15,406 nt of DNA from Euryarchaeota archaeon UBA124 (lineage in GTDB: Archaea > Thermoplasmatota > Poseidoniia > Poseidoniales > Poseidoniaceae), in the NCBI GenBank assembly GCA_002502215.1, contig DAPT01000130.1, positions 1-15,406 of the forward strand, given 5' to 3'. Positions within the stretch are counted from its first letter, which is position 1; the number at the start of each line of letters is the position of its first letter. This document shows positions 7,001-13,877 of this stretch, piece after piece. The position numbers were made by a program, and so were the translations under genes. A model generated the notes under the pieces. It was not told where the DNA came from and did not search any database. It saw only the letters and a list, made by a program, of their open reading frames with translations.

Positions 7001-8979
7001 GTTACAAGGAGGTTCTCGGAACCAGAGTAAGCCGGCCAGATCGGATTTTCCTCACCCGGACTTGACCAAGCGCTGTTGACCCAGTCATCCACTCCCCACG
7101 TGGTTGAAGAGGATGGAGCATTTGTACCAGATGGACCAGCTCCTGCATGGGTTTCGGTGTTGTTGATCAATGAGACGCCCTCAAGCGTGTGGGTCCACTG
7201 CGCCGAGTGAACTGCTTCTCCGTTTCCGTCGTACAGGAAAATCTGGTCTGGTGTTGTGTGTTTCAGATAGAACTGAGACGTTCCGTTGAGCGCAATCAGC
7301 GTTGTTTCCCCTGGCTGAAGAACAGTATCTGATTTGGCTGGCATGTTGTACTGATGCAGGATGAGTGTTCGACTCGCAGCAGAGAACCTCCAGCCAGCAA
7401 CATCGACTTCGTCCGACCCCATGTTTTGGATTTCAATCCATTCACCGTTCGGATACGAGGAAGAATCGCTTCCAACAGCATCCGGCAATACCTCCGTGAT
7501 TCGAACCTCACCCGTGGTCGGTGTGGGTATTGGCTCGGGTTGTCCAGGCGATGGTGCGATCGAAGGAGTCCAAGGGTCGTGATAGTTTTGTCCACGTAAC
7601 AACGAGATATTTGCACCGTAATTGGTGGTGTAATGCCCCATGTCAACGATGGTCTCAGTAGCATCGCGCACAACGAGGTGATTGTGATTATCCCATAGGC
7701 GGGTTTCACTGGTGAATTCAACGAGACGTCGCTCGCCGGATTTTATGGTTGTACTTCCTTGCGAACTGTTGGCAACAATGGAACCAGGATCGAGGTACAT
7801 GACGTTGCCCATACCATCAATGATTGACCATCCATTGAGGTCGACATCAACCGCACCTGTGTTGTAAAACTCGACCCACTCTCCTTCGGGTGCAGACCCT
7901 CCATCCGTTGTACTAACAGGCATCAGCTCGTTCAGTTTGACATCTCCGAGTGCCGTTATTGCATCAAGTGGGGGTGCATTCGAAGCATTCGGTGTTGGAT
8001 AGGTCGAGTACTGCCACATTCCACCGCTGGGTGATGCTTCAAGTGAAAAACCGGGTTGGTTCGAATTCCACATGACCTCATCGGCAATGCTGCTGTTTGC
8101 AAGGTACAATCGCAAGGTTTCTTGCCCGTTGTTGAGAACGCCGCTGTTTGTTGAGGCGTTGACGGCTACAACTCTGGTTTCCTGTGGAAGGATAAAGAAT
8201 GTTGAAGCATCTGTGCTTGCGCCAATCAGATGATTTTCATCCAACGGAATCGTGTTTCCTGCAAGGTCTTGCAACCAATACCCAACAAGGTCGATGCTGG
8301 AAGAACCGTTGTTGTAAAGTTCAACCCACTCTCCACCGGGCCAGGTATCGTTGTCGTAACTGGGCCACGGATCAGCCATAACTTCGTTGATGATGACATC
8401 GCTCTGAACGTATACAGGTCCGCCTGTACCTCCTCCTCCTGAGGGATTTGCGGATCCTGGTGTAGGATTGGAAGTAGGAATCCAGTCGTTGTAAGGGTCG
8501 GATGAATCCTCTTCGAGGCTTACTCCGCCTGAGCTTGAATTCCAAGTAGCTTCATCGACCCATCCACTGGTTGCATCGTAAAGGGTCATAAAATCATTCG
8601 AATTTGCAACATAAAAGTTGGTTGAGGCGTTTCGAGCGACAATCATGTAATCACCGGGAGCAATCGTGTAGGTTGATGCATTGTTTGCGTCAAAGCCAAC
8701 AATTGAAGCGGCATTAAGCGTAAGCGTCTTTGCCGCTTTGTTCGAGAAATACCAGTTGCGAACATCGACGGAAGATGTACCCGAATTGTGCAGTTCCAAC
8801 CACTCACCGTTTGGCCATGCAGCATCATCATACCCATTTGGGTCCGGCATGACTTCGTTGATGCAAATCGTACCTCCACACGGTTGACTGCGAGCAGATG
8901 TTGCTTCTACCGGGCCAACAAGGTGTGTCACGGGAACAAGAAGCATTAGGGTGATAAGAAAAATTGACTCAAATCGCAT
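4090..8979 (-). CDS. Giant surface protein: six lamin-tail domains, PLD-type nuclease/phosphodiesterase, calcium repeats, membrane anchor
   Basis: A 1,629-residue exported protein. A signal peptide occupies residues 1-27 (MRFESIFLITLMLLVPVTHL, ending near VEATS). Six lamin-tail domains follow, starting near 38, 196, 348, 493, 658 and 811, each opening with a version of INEVMPDP...GEW-E--N-G----DL-GW. Residues about 994-1345 form a phospholipase-D superfamily unit with two complete HKD motifs: H1091/K1093/D1098 with N1108, and H1290/K1292/D1297 with N1307. This fold hydrolyses phosphodiester bonds of DNA, RNA or lipids. Asp-rich repeats span about 1347-1501. One TM helix (1523-1545) is followed by SRK and an 84-residue tail presumably in the cytoplasm, ending in the motif GWDETMLQQYLDHGWTLDQL. 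Many N-x-S/T sites suggest glycosylation. The start is ATG 8979; an in-frame opening to 9081 would bury the signal peptide and overlap the permease gene. Lamin-tail plus PLD combinations are known from secreted bacterial hydrolases. DNA is the likeliest substrate but this is inference. Confidence 0.9.
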   Translation of the reverse strand: MRFESIFLITLMLLVPVTHLVGPVEATSARSQPCGGTICINEVMPDPNGYDDAAWPNGEWLELHNSGTSSVDVRNWYFSNKAAKTLTLNAASIVGFDANNASTYTIAPGDYMIVARNASTNFYVANSNDFMTLYDATSGWVDEATWNSSSGGVSLEEDSSDPYNDWIPTSNPTPGSANPSGGGGTGGPVYVQSDVIINEVMADPWPSYDNDTWPGGEWVELYNNGSSSIDLVGYWLQDLAGNTIPLDENHLIGASTDASTFFILPQETRVVAVNASTNSGVLNNGQETLRLYLANSSIADEVMWNSNQPGFSLEASPSGGMWQYSTYPTPNASNAPPLDAITALGDVKLNELMPVSTTDGGSAPEGEWVEFYNTGAVDVDLNGWSIIDGMGNVMYLDPGSIVANSSQGSTTIKSGERRLVEFTSETRLWDNHNHLVVRDATETIVDMGHYTTNYGANISLLRGQNYHDPWTPSIAPSPGQPEPIPTPTTGEVRITEVLPDAVGSDSSSYPNGEWIEIQNMGSDEVDVAGWRFSAASRTLILHQYNMPAKSDTVLQPGETTLIALNGTSQFYLKHTTPDQIFLYDGNGEAVHSAQWTHTLEGVSLINNTETHAGAGPSGTNAPSSSTTWGVDDWVNSAWSSPGEENPIWPAYSGSENLLVTEIATSCDLPSFQPAADWIELYNTGVSDVNLSRWILGADYTSNPLMGRQFIDASMLWELTSNDTILAPMDRVVVELQHDIFGPNLEDVSTMNLLNPDGELVLTIAPPASSLSTNCATYGYNATNAEWLEFMWPTPGSPEPDATMMASLDDIKFSSIMWDGVSSISTELEFFELTNIGDENAVLNGWSVRRIASDGTSFESDITNLQLNASSSVKLSNDVSALELFEDGEIVDMDMVMENPIYLLDSGMALQLIHPTGMVSDTIVYKNGPVESEGWSGVSLSEPVSGIDNLILYRGDGCGVMTDTNQSIDWHQRWGRLGASDFCGELGFDDATSITPLIAPEHGLMDLMNWIDGAQTSLHLHLYILQSSELTQALVNAHNRGVDVVVVLNEPEEWWKSNDKQAQEAYAYTLKEAGLSVHWFGGTGDDPYLYLHAKVAVRDDASVWIGSGNWKPSSLPYDGDRGNRDWGIIVDSQQLANNVKMKMAFDEGSLYVQPVSTIPPTNSYVIPDAQIIQQTTAQVYSGTYSGQLLTCPDDCVDGLTKMIQSAEDEILLSLQYLDLNWKWGWGENPVISALEEAAMEGVSIRLIINGAYLDEDIQDVVDRINNDWNITNGWDASAIIMSEDDDVMKLHNKGAIVDGESVLISSINWGDSAMVRNREMGLIVTSTEVAAPYIDSWYADWNRLDNVTDTDNDGMPDIFEVNFGLNRTVSMHNGVLEAEADNDNDGLTNLDEYTLGGHPFNSDTDGDCIPDAVEVSWAQATALDPSVEDVSPHDAINLADADGDGINEADALGCDLGGVEPVDTNDNQSDEPTTDNDGDGVLNSNDECPNTPENTPTDVTGCSSDQRNQKAGDASGEAEEGFGETFMLLLMVGGLLLLIGAVYGIVQSRKENEARKDLVTDQHIDDVVGTDAQWEQPVLDGRNEDTTSPLTKELGRFPGWDETMLQQYLDHGWTLDQLEEYYQQQVAEQG
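4477..4941 (-). repeat. Thrombospondin-type-3-like Asp-rich repeat region of the giant surface protein
   Basis: At least four copies of a D-x-D-x-DG core (DTDNDGMPD, DNDNDGLTN, DTDGDCIPD, DADGDGINE, DNDGDGVLN) each end in an acidic helix or a CP...GC pair. They form a calcium-stiffened stalk between the enzyme domain and the membrane helix. On DNA they appear as ATC/GTC-rich stretches, but the repetition is at protein level. Confidence 0.8.
6168..8868 (-). repeat. Array of six lamin-tail domains (about 150 residues each)
   Basis: Domain openings recur at 8868, 8394, 7938, 7503, 7008 and 6549 (period about 435-495 nt). Consensus features are an E-V/L-M-P start, GEW-(V/I/L)E, N-(T/N/S)-G, D-(L/V)-GW and a closing W----G-SL. 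Copies 1-4 are close to each other; 5 and 6 have drifted, with copy 6 reading ELEFFELTNIGDENAVLNGW. The spread suggests old duplication inside the gene. Confidence 0.8.
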
Positions 8980-9046
8980 ACGGCATCGACGCTTAGACCC
9001 AGCGCCTTCCCCCTCATATCTTTTGGTACGTAGAAACCTCTGAATT

Positions 9047-10549
9047 TCAGATGAAACCGAAGTTATCAGCCATCTGCGCAAAGGTGTAAATCATGATTGG
9101 TACGAGGATGATTCCCATACCGTGACTTCGTCGAATACCAATTCGAGGTGGCATTAGTCCGAGAATGGTGCCGACGATAAGGACACCAATGCCCACAAAC
9201 CCAGTGGATAGCCACACCAGTGCAGTAACGAAAATAATGACTCCCATAACCATCGACTGCAGAGGGATTGCTGCGTGAAGCCGGAGCATACCTTTACCAA
9301 CAATTTTCATGATTGGCATCGCCATAATTCCGGCTGCGAGAGTGACGGCAAGCAAACGAACGAAATCTGCCGTTGGCTGGGAAGAATTCCATGTTTCGAT
9401 TGGGTACATCATCTTCAACGCAAGCGTAGCCCCAGACCGTGATCGTCCAATGATGTAGAGGAATCCAAGAACCATCACGGTGACAGCCGTGTTGACTGCG
9501 GACAAGATGGCAATCACCTCTAAATCCTGTTTTGTTTGAGGCCCTTCGTACCCCTCTTCAGCTTCTGCAACCGCAATTTCGAGAAGTTCATCGTCGCTGA
9601 GTTCGGTCAGACGCCGCGTCTCCCAGTCCATTCCATATCCTTCTTTTCCTTGGACCTTCGCAGCCACGTTGCGACCACCCATGACCAGAACAGTCGCTTG
9701 AGAAGCAGTCATTCCGGGAAGTACCCCCATGCTCGCTCCAGCCACAGCAGACCAGAAACATGGTGCGATGAGCGGCTTCGCAGGAGGGAGGTCCCAATTT
9801 TCCCTCTGCGGGGGAAGATGGCTTGTGGTTGCGTAGATATCAAGTAGATTTGCAATTCCGAACAGCCCAGCCAAACTTGGGAGCAAGAGTGAAGGTGAAG
9901 GCATTCCCACCGGGCTGTCGACAGGTAACTCGAACACGGCCCAACCGTACAGACCGGCAAGCAGGAAAAACACGGTTGCTGCGACGAATCCTGCGAAACG
10001 ACTGTCGTTTCCAAGTCGTTTTCCCGTCAGTTTTTGCACCCACTTTGGCCAATCGAGTCGGGTTGTTTCGGTTGCCAGCAACAGCAGTGAAATGACCAGT
10101 AAGATGACTGGAAGCCAGTTGCGTAAACCATTGTACCAATCGAGTTCAGGTCCGAAAGCGATACGGGCAACAACAATCAGCGGCAGGGACAAGAAAAGAC
10201 CCAATTGTGATCCTCGTGCAGACCAAGCGACACCTCGTGCTGCGTTTCCAGCCAACAGCATACGATGCCCGGGAAGTAAGGACAGAGCCGTATCCCCGTC
10301 CGGTGCTCCAATCAACGCAGATGGAATGTAATTCAGGAAGGTGTGGACGGTTCCGGTTGAAACGATAATTGCCGCAACTGCAGAGAGTGGAATCCCGAGT
10401 TCGAGCAACCCAGGCGAAACCGCTAGTAAAATAAGTGCAACATTGTTCACGTGAAAACCTGGAATTAAGCCGGTTAGTGACCCGAGCATTACTCCAAAAA
10501 ACAGGGCACCTAGGAGCCACCACAATTCATGGAAGTATGCTTCGATCAT
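9047..10549 (-). CDS. TctA-like (DUF112 family) membrane permease
   Basis: A 500-residue polytopic membrane protein of the TctA family, whose bacterial members form the large subunit of tripartite tricarboxylate transporters. It shows the internal duplication typical of the family: GSLTGLIPGFHVNN (23-36) and GASMGVLPGMTASQ (271-284), each a glycine-rich G---G--PG motif in a re-entrant segment. About ten to twelve hydrophobic segments surround them. A charged soluble insert at about 300-345 (GKEGYGMDWETRRL, then LSDDELLEIAVAEAEEGYEG) is inferred to face the cytoplasm. No TctB or TctC (periplasmic binding protein) gene is nearby, so the usual three-part transporter is incomplete here, as for other archaeal relatives. 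The start is ATG 10549, set by AGGTGAT 3 nt upstream. It is flanked by the OB-fold and lamin-tail surface proteins, hinting that they serve uptake of its substrate; that substrate is unknown. Confidence 0.85.
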   Translation of the reverse strand: MIEAYFHELWWLLGALFFGVMLGSLTGLIPGFHVNNVALILLAVSPGLLELGIPLSAVAAIIVSTGTVHTFLNYIPSALIGAPDGDTALSLLPGHRMLLAGNAARGVAWSARGSQLGLFLSLPLIVVARIAFGPELDWYNGLRNWLPVILLVISLLLLATETTRLDWPKWVQKLTGKRLGNDSRFAGFVAATVFFLLAGLYGWAVFELPVDSPVGMPSPSLLLPSLAGLFGIANLLDIYATTSHLPPQRENWDLPPAKPLIAPCFWSAVAGASMGVLPGMTASQATVLVMGGRNVAAKVQGKEGYGMDWETRRLTELSDDELLEIAVAEAEEGYEGPQTKQDLEVIAILSAVNTAVTVMVLGFLYIIGRSRSGATLALKMMYPIETWNSSQPTADFVRLLAVTLAAGIMAMPIMKIVGKGMLRLHAAIPLQSMVMGVIIFVTALVWLSTGFVGIGVLIVGTILGLMPPRIGIRRSHGMGIILVPIMIYTFAQMADNFGFI

Positions 10550-10552
10550 TGC

Positions 10553-10559
10553 ATCACCT
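10553..10559 (-). promoter_or_regulatory. Ribosome binding site AGGTGAT of the permease gene, overlapping the previous stop
   Basis: The TAG stop of the OB-fold gene (10560-10558) runs straight into AGGTGAT, with GCA and then ATG 10549. This arrangement favours translational coupling of the two genes. It is identical in sequence and spacing to the site of the oxygenase gene. Confidence 0.7.
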
Positions 10560-12300
10560 ATGATTGGTCAATGTATTCCTGACGATCGCTGATGCCATCA
10601 CCATCGCTGTCTTCGCTGTTGGAGCTGGTTCCAAAAGCGGACTCAAGGGCATCGCTCAAATCATCGTTATCGTTGTCATCAACATCAGCAGCGCTCAACG
10701 TGTAAACCATGCTTACACTTTCTGCGTCTTCAACTTGAAGCAGACGACCCTCCCATGTCATCGCCGTTCCCAAATGGAGTTCGTCGAGGCCAATGCAGTT
10801 GTTTACGGCGTCCAAAAGAATCCGCTTGTCACTGCCCGGCTCGCTCAGATACCACGTCCCATTTTCTTCCATTGCAAGACCATTGATTCGCACAATCTTG
10901 TTTTTATCGTACCCCCAATCAACTGCGCCGTCGCTCCACAACAGGTTCATTGGATTTGCTTTTTGACCCTCCTCAAGATTGTGCACCAGCAATTCTGCTC
11001 GCATATTTTCGTCATCCCATGCAATGGTAACGTTTGCAACAATCGCTTGCCCAGCCTCAAGCCAACTTGAGCGAGGACCTGGAATCGTTACTGCAATACT
11101 TGTCCAACCAGGCGTGTAGCCAGAAGAATCGACAAAATAACCGGATTCATCCTCGACGCTTGGTTCCAAAGCGTATTTCATGTAAGCAGAGACCATGTAA
11201 TGCTTTCCTGGTGAATCAAGCACTGCGGTTGGATTAGCACTGAGCATCAGCAACAAATCGTCGATCGATGTGGTTGCTACAAGAGAAGGATTGGATTCCC
11301 CGCTTTTGTCCAAGCACCAAGCCGACATCGCAGTATTCCAGACCAACCTACCTCGCATTTGAATGCCTTTGCCGTTCCATAAATCGATGTTCGTGATGTC
11401 CTCGTCACTAGGTAACACACAGAGCGGTGAGCCTGAAGAGCCTGATAATTCCCAAGTGTCGTTGTCGACGGATAGCGTACCAGCAACATCCACGGTTCTC
11501 CCCGAGGAGTACATCCATGTTGATTGTGAGGACCAATCGAGAAGCGGTATCTCAATCGGGTGATTTCTGTCGATTTCAATGTCGGGGCCTTGTACTCCAA
11601 GATTCCATCGAAGTTCCCGTTGTTGGTACGAAAGAACACCTTGGACCGTGACTTTCGAGCCAGCTTCGATCCACCCATCGGTGGCAGAATGGATTGTCAT
11701 TCCAATTTGGTGTTCCGAGTTGCCGTAATTCGGATGATCTCCGAGTTTGGCGTTACCAAACGCAACCTCAGGTGCAATGGACTTCGAGAGGAAACCGGTT
11801 ATTCGGATGACTTCACCGTCATAGGCTTGCGGATTCAAAGCCACATCGGATATTGATAATTGTGGGGAATCGGGGATGTCACTGGCTTTCCAATTCATCG
11901 CTCCAGCACCGAGTGCTTGTATCCACATACGCCCTTCGTAGTTGATGACATCTCCAATGATTGTGACATTGGTTCCAATTGGGGGCAATTCGCCTGGTCG
12001 ATACCAACGCAGTTCAACAACGCCCGTTCCATCGTCGATGATTGCATCCAACCGATCATCACCAGAATTGTATGGATCTTCAACCCAAGAAATAAGCATG
12101 CCCTCGACCTTGACAACCTCATTGATGTATTCCGTAAGATCGTCAACGTCAACCACGGATGGCTCACGGACCATTGCGTACCAATTCAATGTGGCAACCA
12201 AAAACAAGGAAATTGCAAACATAACCCACAGTCGTGGGCCGTTTGTTTCCGGGTCATCGGTCGACAAACGAGCAAGGAAGCCTTTCAGACCATCTGCCAT
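10558..12300 (-). CDS. Membrane-anchored surface protein with tandem OB-fold-like domains and an Asp-rich C-terminus
   Basis: The 580-residue protein has a short N-terminal cytoplasmic part (MADGLKGFLARLSTDDPETNGPR by its ends), a single TM helix at about 23-44 and a long extracellular part. That part contains at least two convincing OB-like units, at about 57-137 (VVKVEGMLISW, DGTGVVELRWY, GTNVTIIGDVINYEGRMWIQA) and 155-245 (GEVIRITGFLSKS, GSKVTVQGVLSYQQRELRW), and two or three weaker ones (TVDVAGTLSVDNDTWELSG near 270; KIVRINGLAMEENGTWYL near 470; MTWEGRLLQV near 515). It ends with DDNDNDDLSDALES and DSDGDGISDRQEYID, a calcium-binding pattern like that of the giant surface protein. OB folds bind single-stranded nucleic acid or oligosaccharide; which applies here is unknown. 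The start is ATG 12300 with AGGT 6 nt upstream; an upstream in-frame ATG at 12339 has weaker support. It is the first gene of the leftward operon. Confidence 0.82.
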   Translation of the reverse strand: MADGLKGFLARLSTDDPETNGPRLWVMFAISLFLVATLNWYAMVREPSVVDVDDLTEYINEVVKVEGMLISWVEDPYNSGDDRLDAIIDDGTGVVELRWYRPGELPPIGTNVTIIGDVINYEGRMWIQALGAGAMNWKASDIPDSPQLSISDVALNPQAYDGEVIRITGFLSKSIAPEVAFGNAKLGDHPNYGNSEHQIGMTIHSATDGWIEAGSKVTVQGVLSYQQRELRWNLGVQGPDIEIDRNHPIEIPLLDWSSQSTWMYSSGRTVDVAGTLSVDNDTWELSGSSGSPLCVLPSDEDITNIDLWNGKGIQMRGRLVWNTAMSAWCLDKSGESNPSLVATTSIDDLLLMLSANPTAVLDSPGKHYMVSAYMKYALEPSVEDESGYFVDSSGYTPGWTSIAVTIPGPRSSWLEAGQAIVANVTIAWDDENMRAELLVHNLEEGQKANPMNLLWSDGAVDWGYDKNKIVRINGLAMEENGTWYLSEPGSDKRILLDAVNNCIGLDELHLGTAMTWEGRLLQVEDAESVSMVYTLSAADVDDNDNDDLSDALESAFGTSSNSEDSDGDGISDRQEYIDQS

Positions 12301-12392
12301 GTTTAGACCTGTAGACTGCCAATGCATATCACTTCCCATAGAGCAATTTGGAAAGAGATGCCTTGAAATGGAAGGCAGGAACAGGATTTACC
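12301..12392. promoter_or_regulatory. Divergent promoter region between the leftward operon and the HD gene
   Basis: This 92-bp AT-richer gap must hold promoters for both directions. GCATATC (12324-12330) could be a TATA element for the rightward gene; no leftward element stands out. A shared control region is implied by the layout only. Confidence 0.35.
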
Positions 12393-13700
12393 ATGCGAGA
12401 CCGCGTCATTCGTGATGAAATCCATCGCGACGTCTTGGTTCCTGCTCATCACGCACGCATCATCGATACACACGAATTCCAGCGTCTGAGAAACGTTCAA
12501 CAACTTTCGACGTGCGAGTTTGTATTCCCTTCAGCCACCCACACACGTTTCGCTCATTCACTCGGGGCATATTACCTCGCCGGGGAATTGACCTCATCGA
12601 TACAAGAAGTCCAACCAGGTCTTCTTTCGGATTCCGATGCTGAACTCGTACAAATCGGAGCGCTTTTACACGACATCGGACATCCTCCGTACTCGCATTT
12701 ATTGGAGACGCCAGAGGTTTTTGCTACATTTCATTCCCACGAGCACTGGGGGCGAATTCTCCTCGAAAGTGAAGAGTCCGAAATCGGACAAGTCCTTCAT
12801 GACGTCCTTGGAGAGGAACGAAAACAGCGGTTGTTTGCTCTTCTTGACGGACAAAACGAGTGCAACGGCGTACCGATTGCTCCGTTTTTGAAAGAGATCA
12901 TTAGCAGCCAACTGGATGTGGACCGTATGGACTATATGATTCGTGATCAGGCGAATACCGGTGCCCAGATTGGTGGTTTCGACAGTGCAAGGGTGATTCG
13001 CGCCCTCCGGGTCAACGATGATGGTCGCCTCTACGTCAAATCATGGGGTTTACCGGCGATTGAAGCATACCTGGTCACTCGATACCATATGTACAATCAA
13101 GTGTACTTCCATAAAGTCAACATGCTGACTCAATCTTATTTGGTCCGAATGCTCGTTCGAGCACGAGAACTTGCAAATCAAGGCGTTCTTGTTTTGGACG
13201 GCGAAGTCGAGCAAATGCTCCTCAATGAATCACTAACTCCCGATCAATATGCTTCGTTGCATGACTCGCACATAAAGGTGGCAATGGGGCGATTTGCAGC
13301 GCACGAAGATGAAGTTCTTTCTGGATACGCATCACGCCTTCTTGCCAGGAGAGACTACCACAAGTCACTACGCATTCCATCTCTGACAACCGAGATGTTT
13401 GACATGGTTCAAAAAGATGTTTCCGCTTTCATTGACGAGAATGGATTTGATCCAGTGCATGACCTTGTCACAGCATCGATTGGAAAGCGTGGGTATATGC
13501 CGTACGAACAAGGCATCATTCTAGAAGATGGCCGAGACGCAGCAGAACACTCTCCACTCATTCGCTCACTGACCCAATCGGAGGAACGTATCCTCGTGTT
13601 TGTACCTGAGGAAATTCGTGATGCTTGCGAGGCGATGGTTCGTTCAAAGACCAAACCCTCGCAGTCGTCGTTGGCAATGTTCGATTCGGCAAACTCATGA
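12393..13700 (+). CDS. HD-domain phosphohydrolase, SAMHD1/dGTPase-like (COG1078 type)
   Basis: The 435-residue cytoplasmic protein has the SAMHD1-like HD core. It begins with RDEIHRDVLVPAHHARIIDTHEFQRLRNVQQL (residues 7-38 by its ends), the family's entry helix. The metal ligands are H55 (THTRFAHSLG), H93-D94 (GALLHDIGHPPYSH) and D177 (SQLDVDRMDY). Further conserved pieces are YHMYNQVYFHK (231-241) and the following helical region. All four metal ligands are present. Relatives hydrolyse dNTPs to deoxynucleosides and triphosphate, or other nucleotides. The C-terminal 100 residues are less conserved. The start is ATG 12393, with AGGA 6 nt upstream; a TTG at 12348 would add 15 residues without a ribosome site. 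It is divergent from the operon that ends in a nucleoside phosphorylase, which could take the deoxynucleosides such an enzyme releases. The exact substrate is unproven. Confidence 0.92.
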   Translation: MRDRVIRDEIHRDVLVPAHHARIIDTHEFQRLRNVQQLSTCEFVFPSATHTRFAHSLGAYYLAGELTSSIQEVQPGLLSDSDAELVQIGALLHDIGHPPYSHLLETPEVFATFHSHEHWGRILLESEESEIGQVLHDVLGEERKQRLFALLDGQNECNGVPIAPFLKEIISSQLDVDRMDYMIRDQANTGAQIGGFDSARVIRALRVNDDGRLYVKSWGLPAIEAYLVTRYHMYNQVYFHKVNMLTQSYLVRMLVRARELANQGVLVLDGEVEQMLLNESLTPDQYASLHDSHIKVAMGRFAAHEDEVLSGYASRLLARRDYHKSLRIPSLTTEMFDMVQKDVSAFIDENGFDPVHDLVTASIGKRGYMPYEQGIILEDGRDAAEHSPLIRSLTQSEERILVFVPEEIRDACEAMVRSKTKPSQSSLAMFDSANS

Positions 13701-13724
13701 AGGTGCTCCACTCAGGAGTGGCAA

Positions 13725-13798
13725 GGGCCTGTAGCTTAGTTGGTTAGAGCACCCGGCTCATAACCGGGCGGTCAAGGGTTCAAATCCCTTCGGGCCCA
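13725..13798 (+). tRNA. tRNA with CAT anticodon (elongator Met or Ile2)
   Basis: The acceptor GGGCCTG pairs with CGGGCCC (one T-G); D stem GCTT/GAGC; anticodon stem CCCGG/CCGGG with loop CTCATAA and anticodon CAT at 13759-13761; T stem AAGGG/CCCTT around TTCAAAT. The discriminator is A and CCA is not encoded (CTA follows). It is not the initiator: that would show an A1-U72 pair and three G-C pairs (GGG/CCC) next to the anticodon loop, and neither is present. A CAT tRNA of this kind is either elongator tRNA-Met or the tRNA-Ile whose C34 is modified to agmatidine; sequence alone does not decide here. It starts 24 nt after the HD gene stop codon; a small inverted repeat (CCACTC-AG-GAGTGG, 13708-13721) lies between. 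Confidence 0.95.
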
Positions 13799-13877
13799 CT
13801 ATTTTCCATCGTGGTAGGGACACTTTGCGACACAATGGTTATGAGGGTCGATAGGGTGGGTTAAGACAGTGAGCACG

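Noticed and set aside
9040..9050. Small palindrome CTGAA-T-TTCAG at the permease stop codon
   Set aside because: Only 5-bp arms inside coding sequence; expected by chance.
10564..11070. Plus-strand frame of 168 codons
   Set aside because: Fully antisense to the OB-fold gene; low-complexity peptide without motifs.
11860..12415. Overlapping plus-strand frames of 148 and 157 codons
   Set aside because: Antisense to the N-terminal half of the OB-fold gene, which has a TM anchor and domain structure in its own frame.
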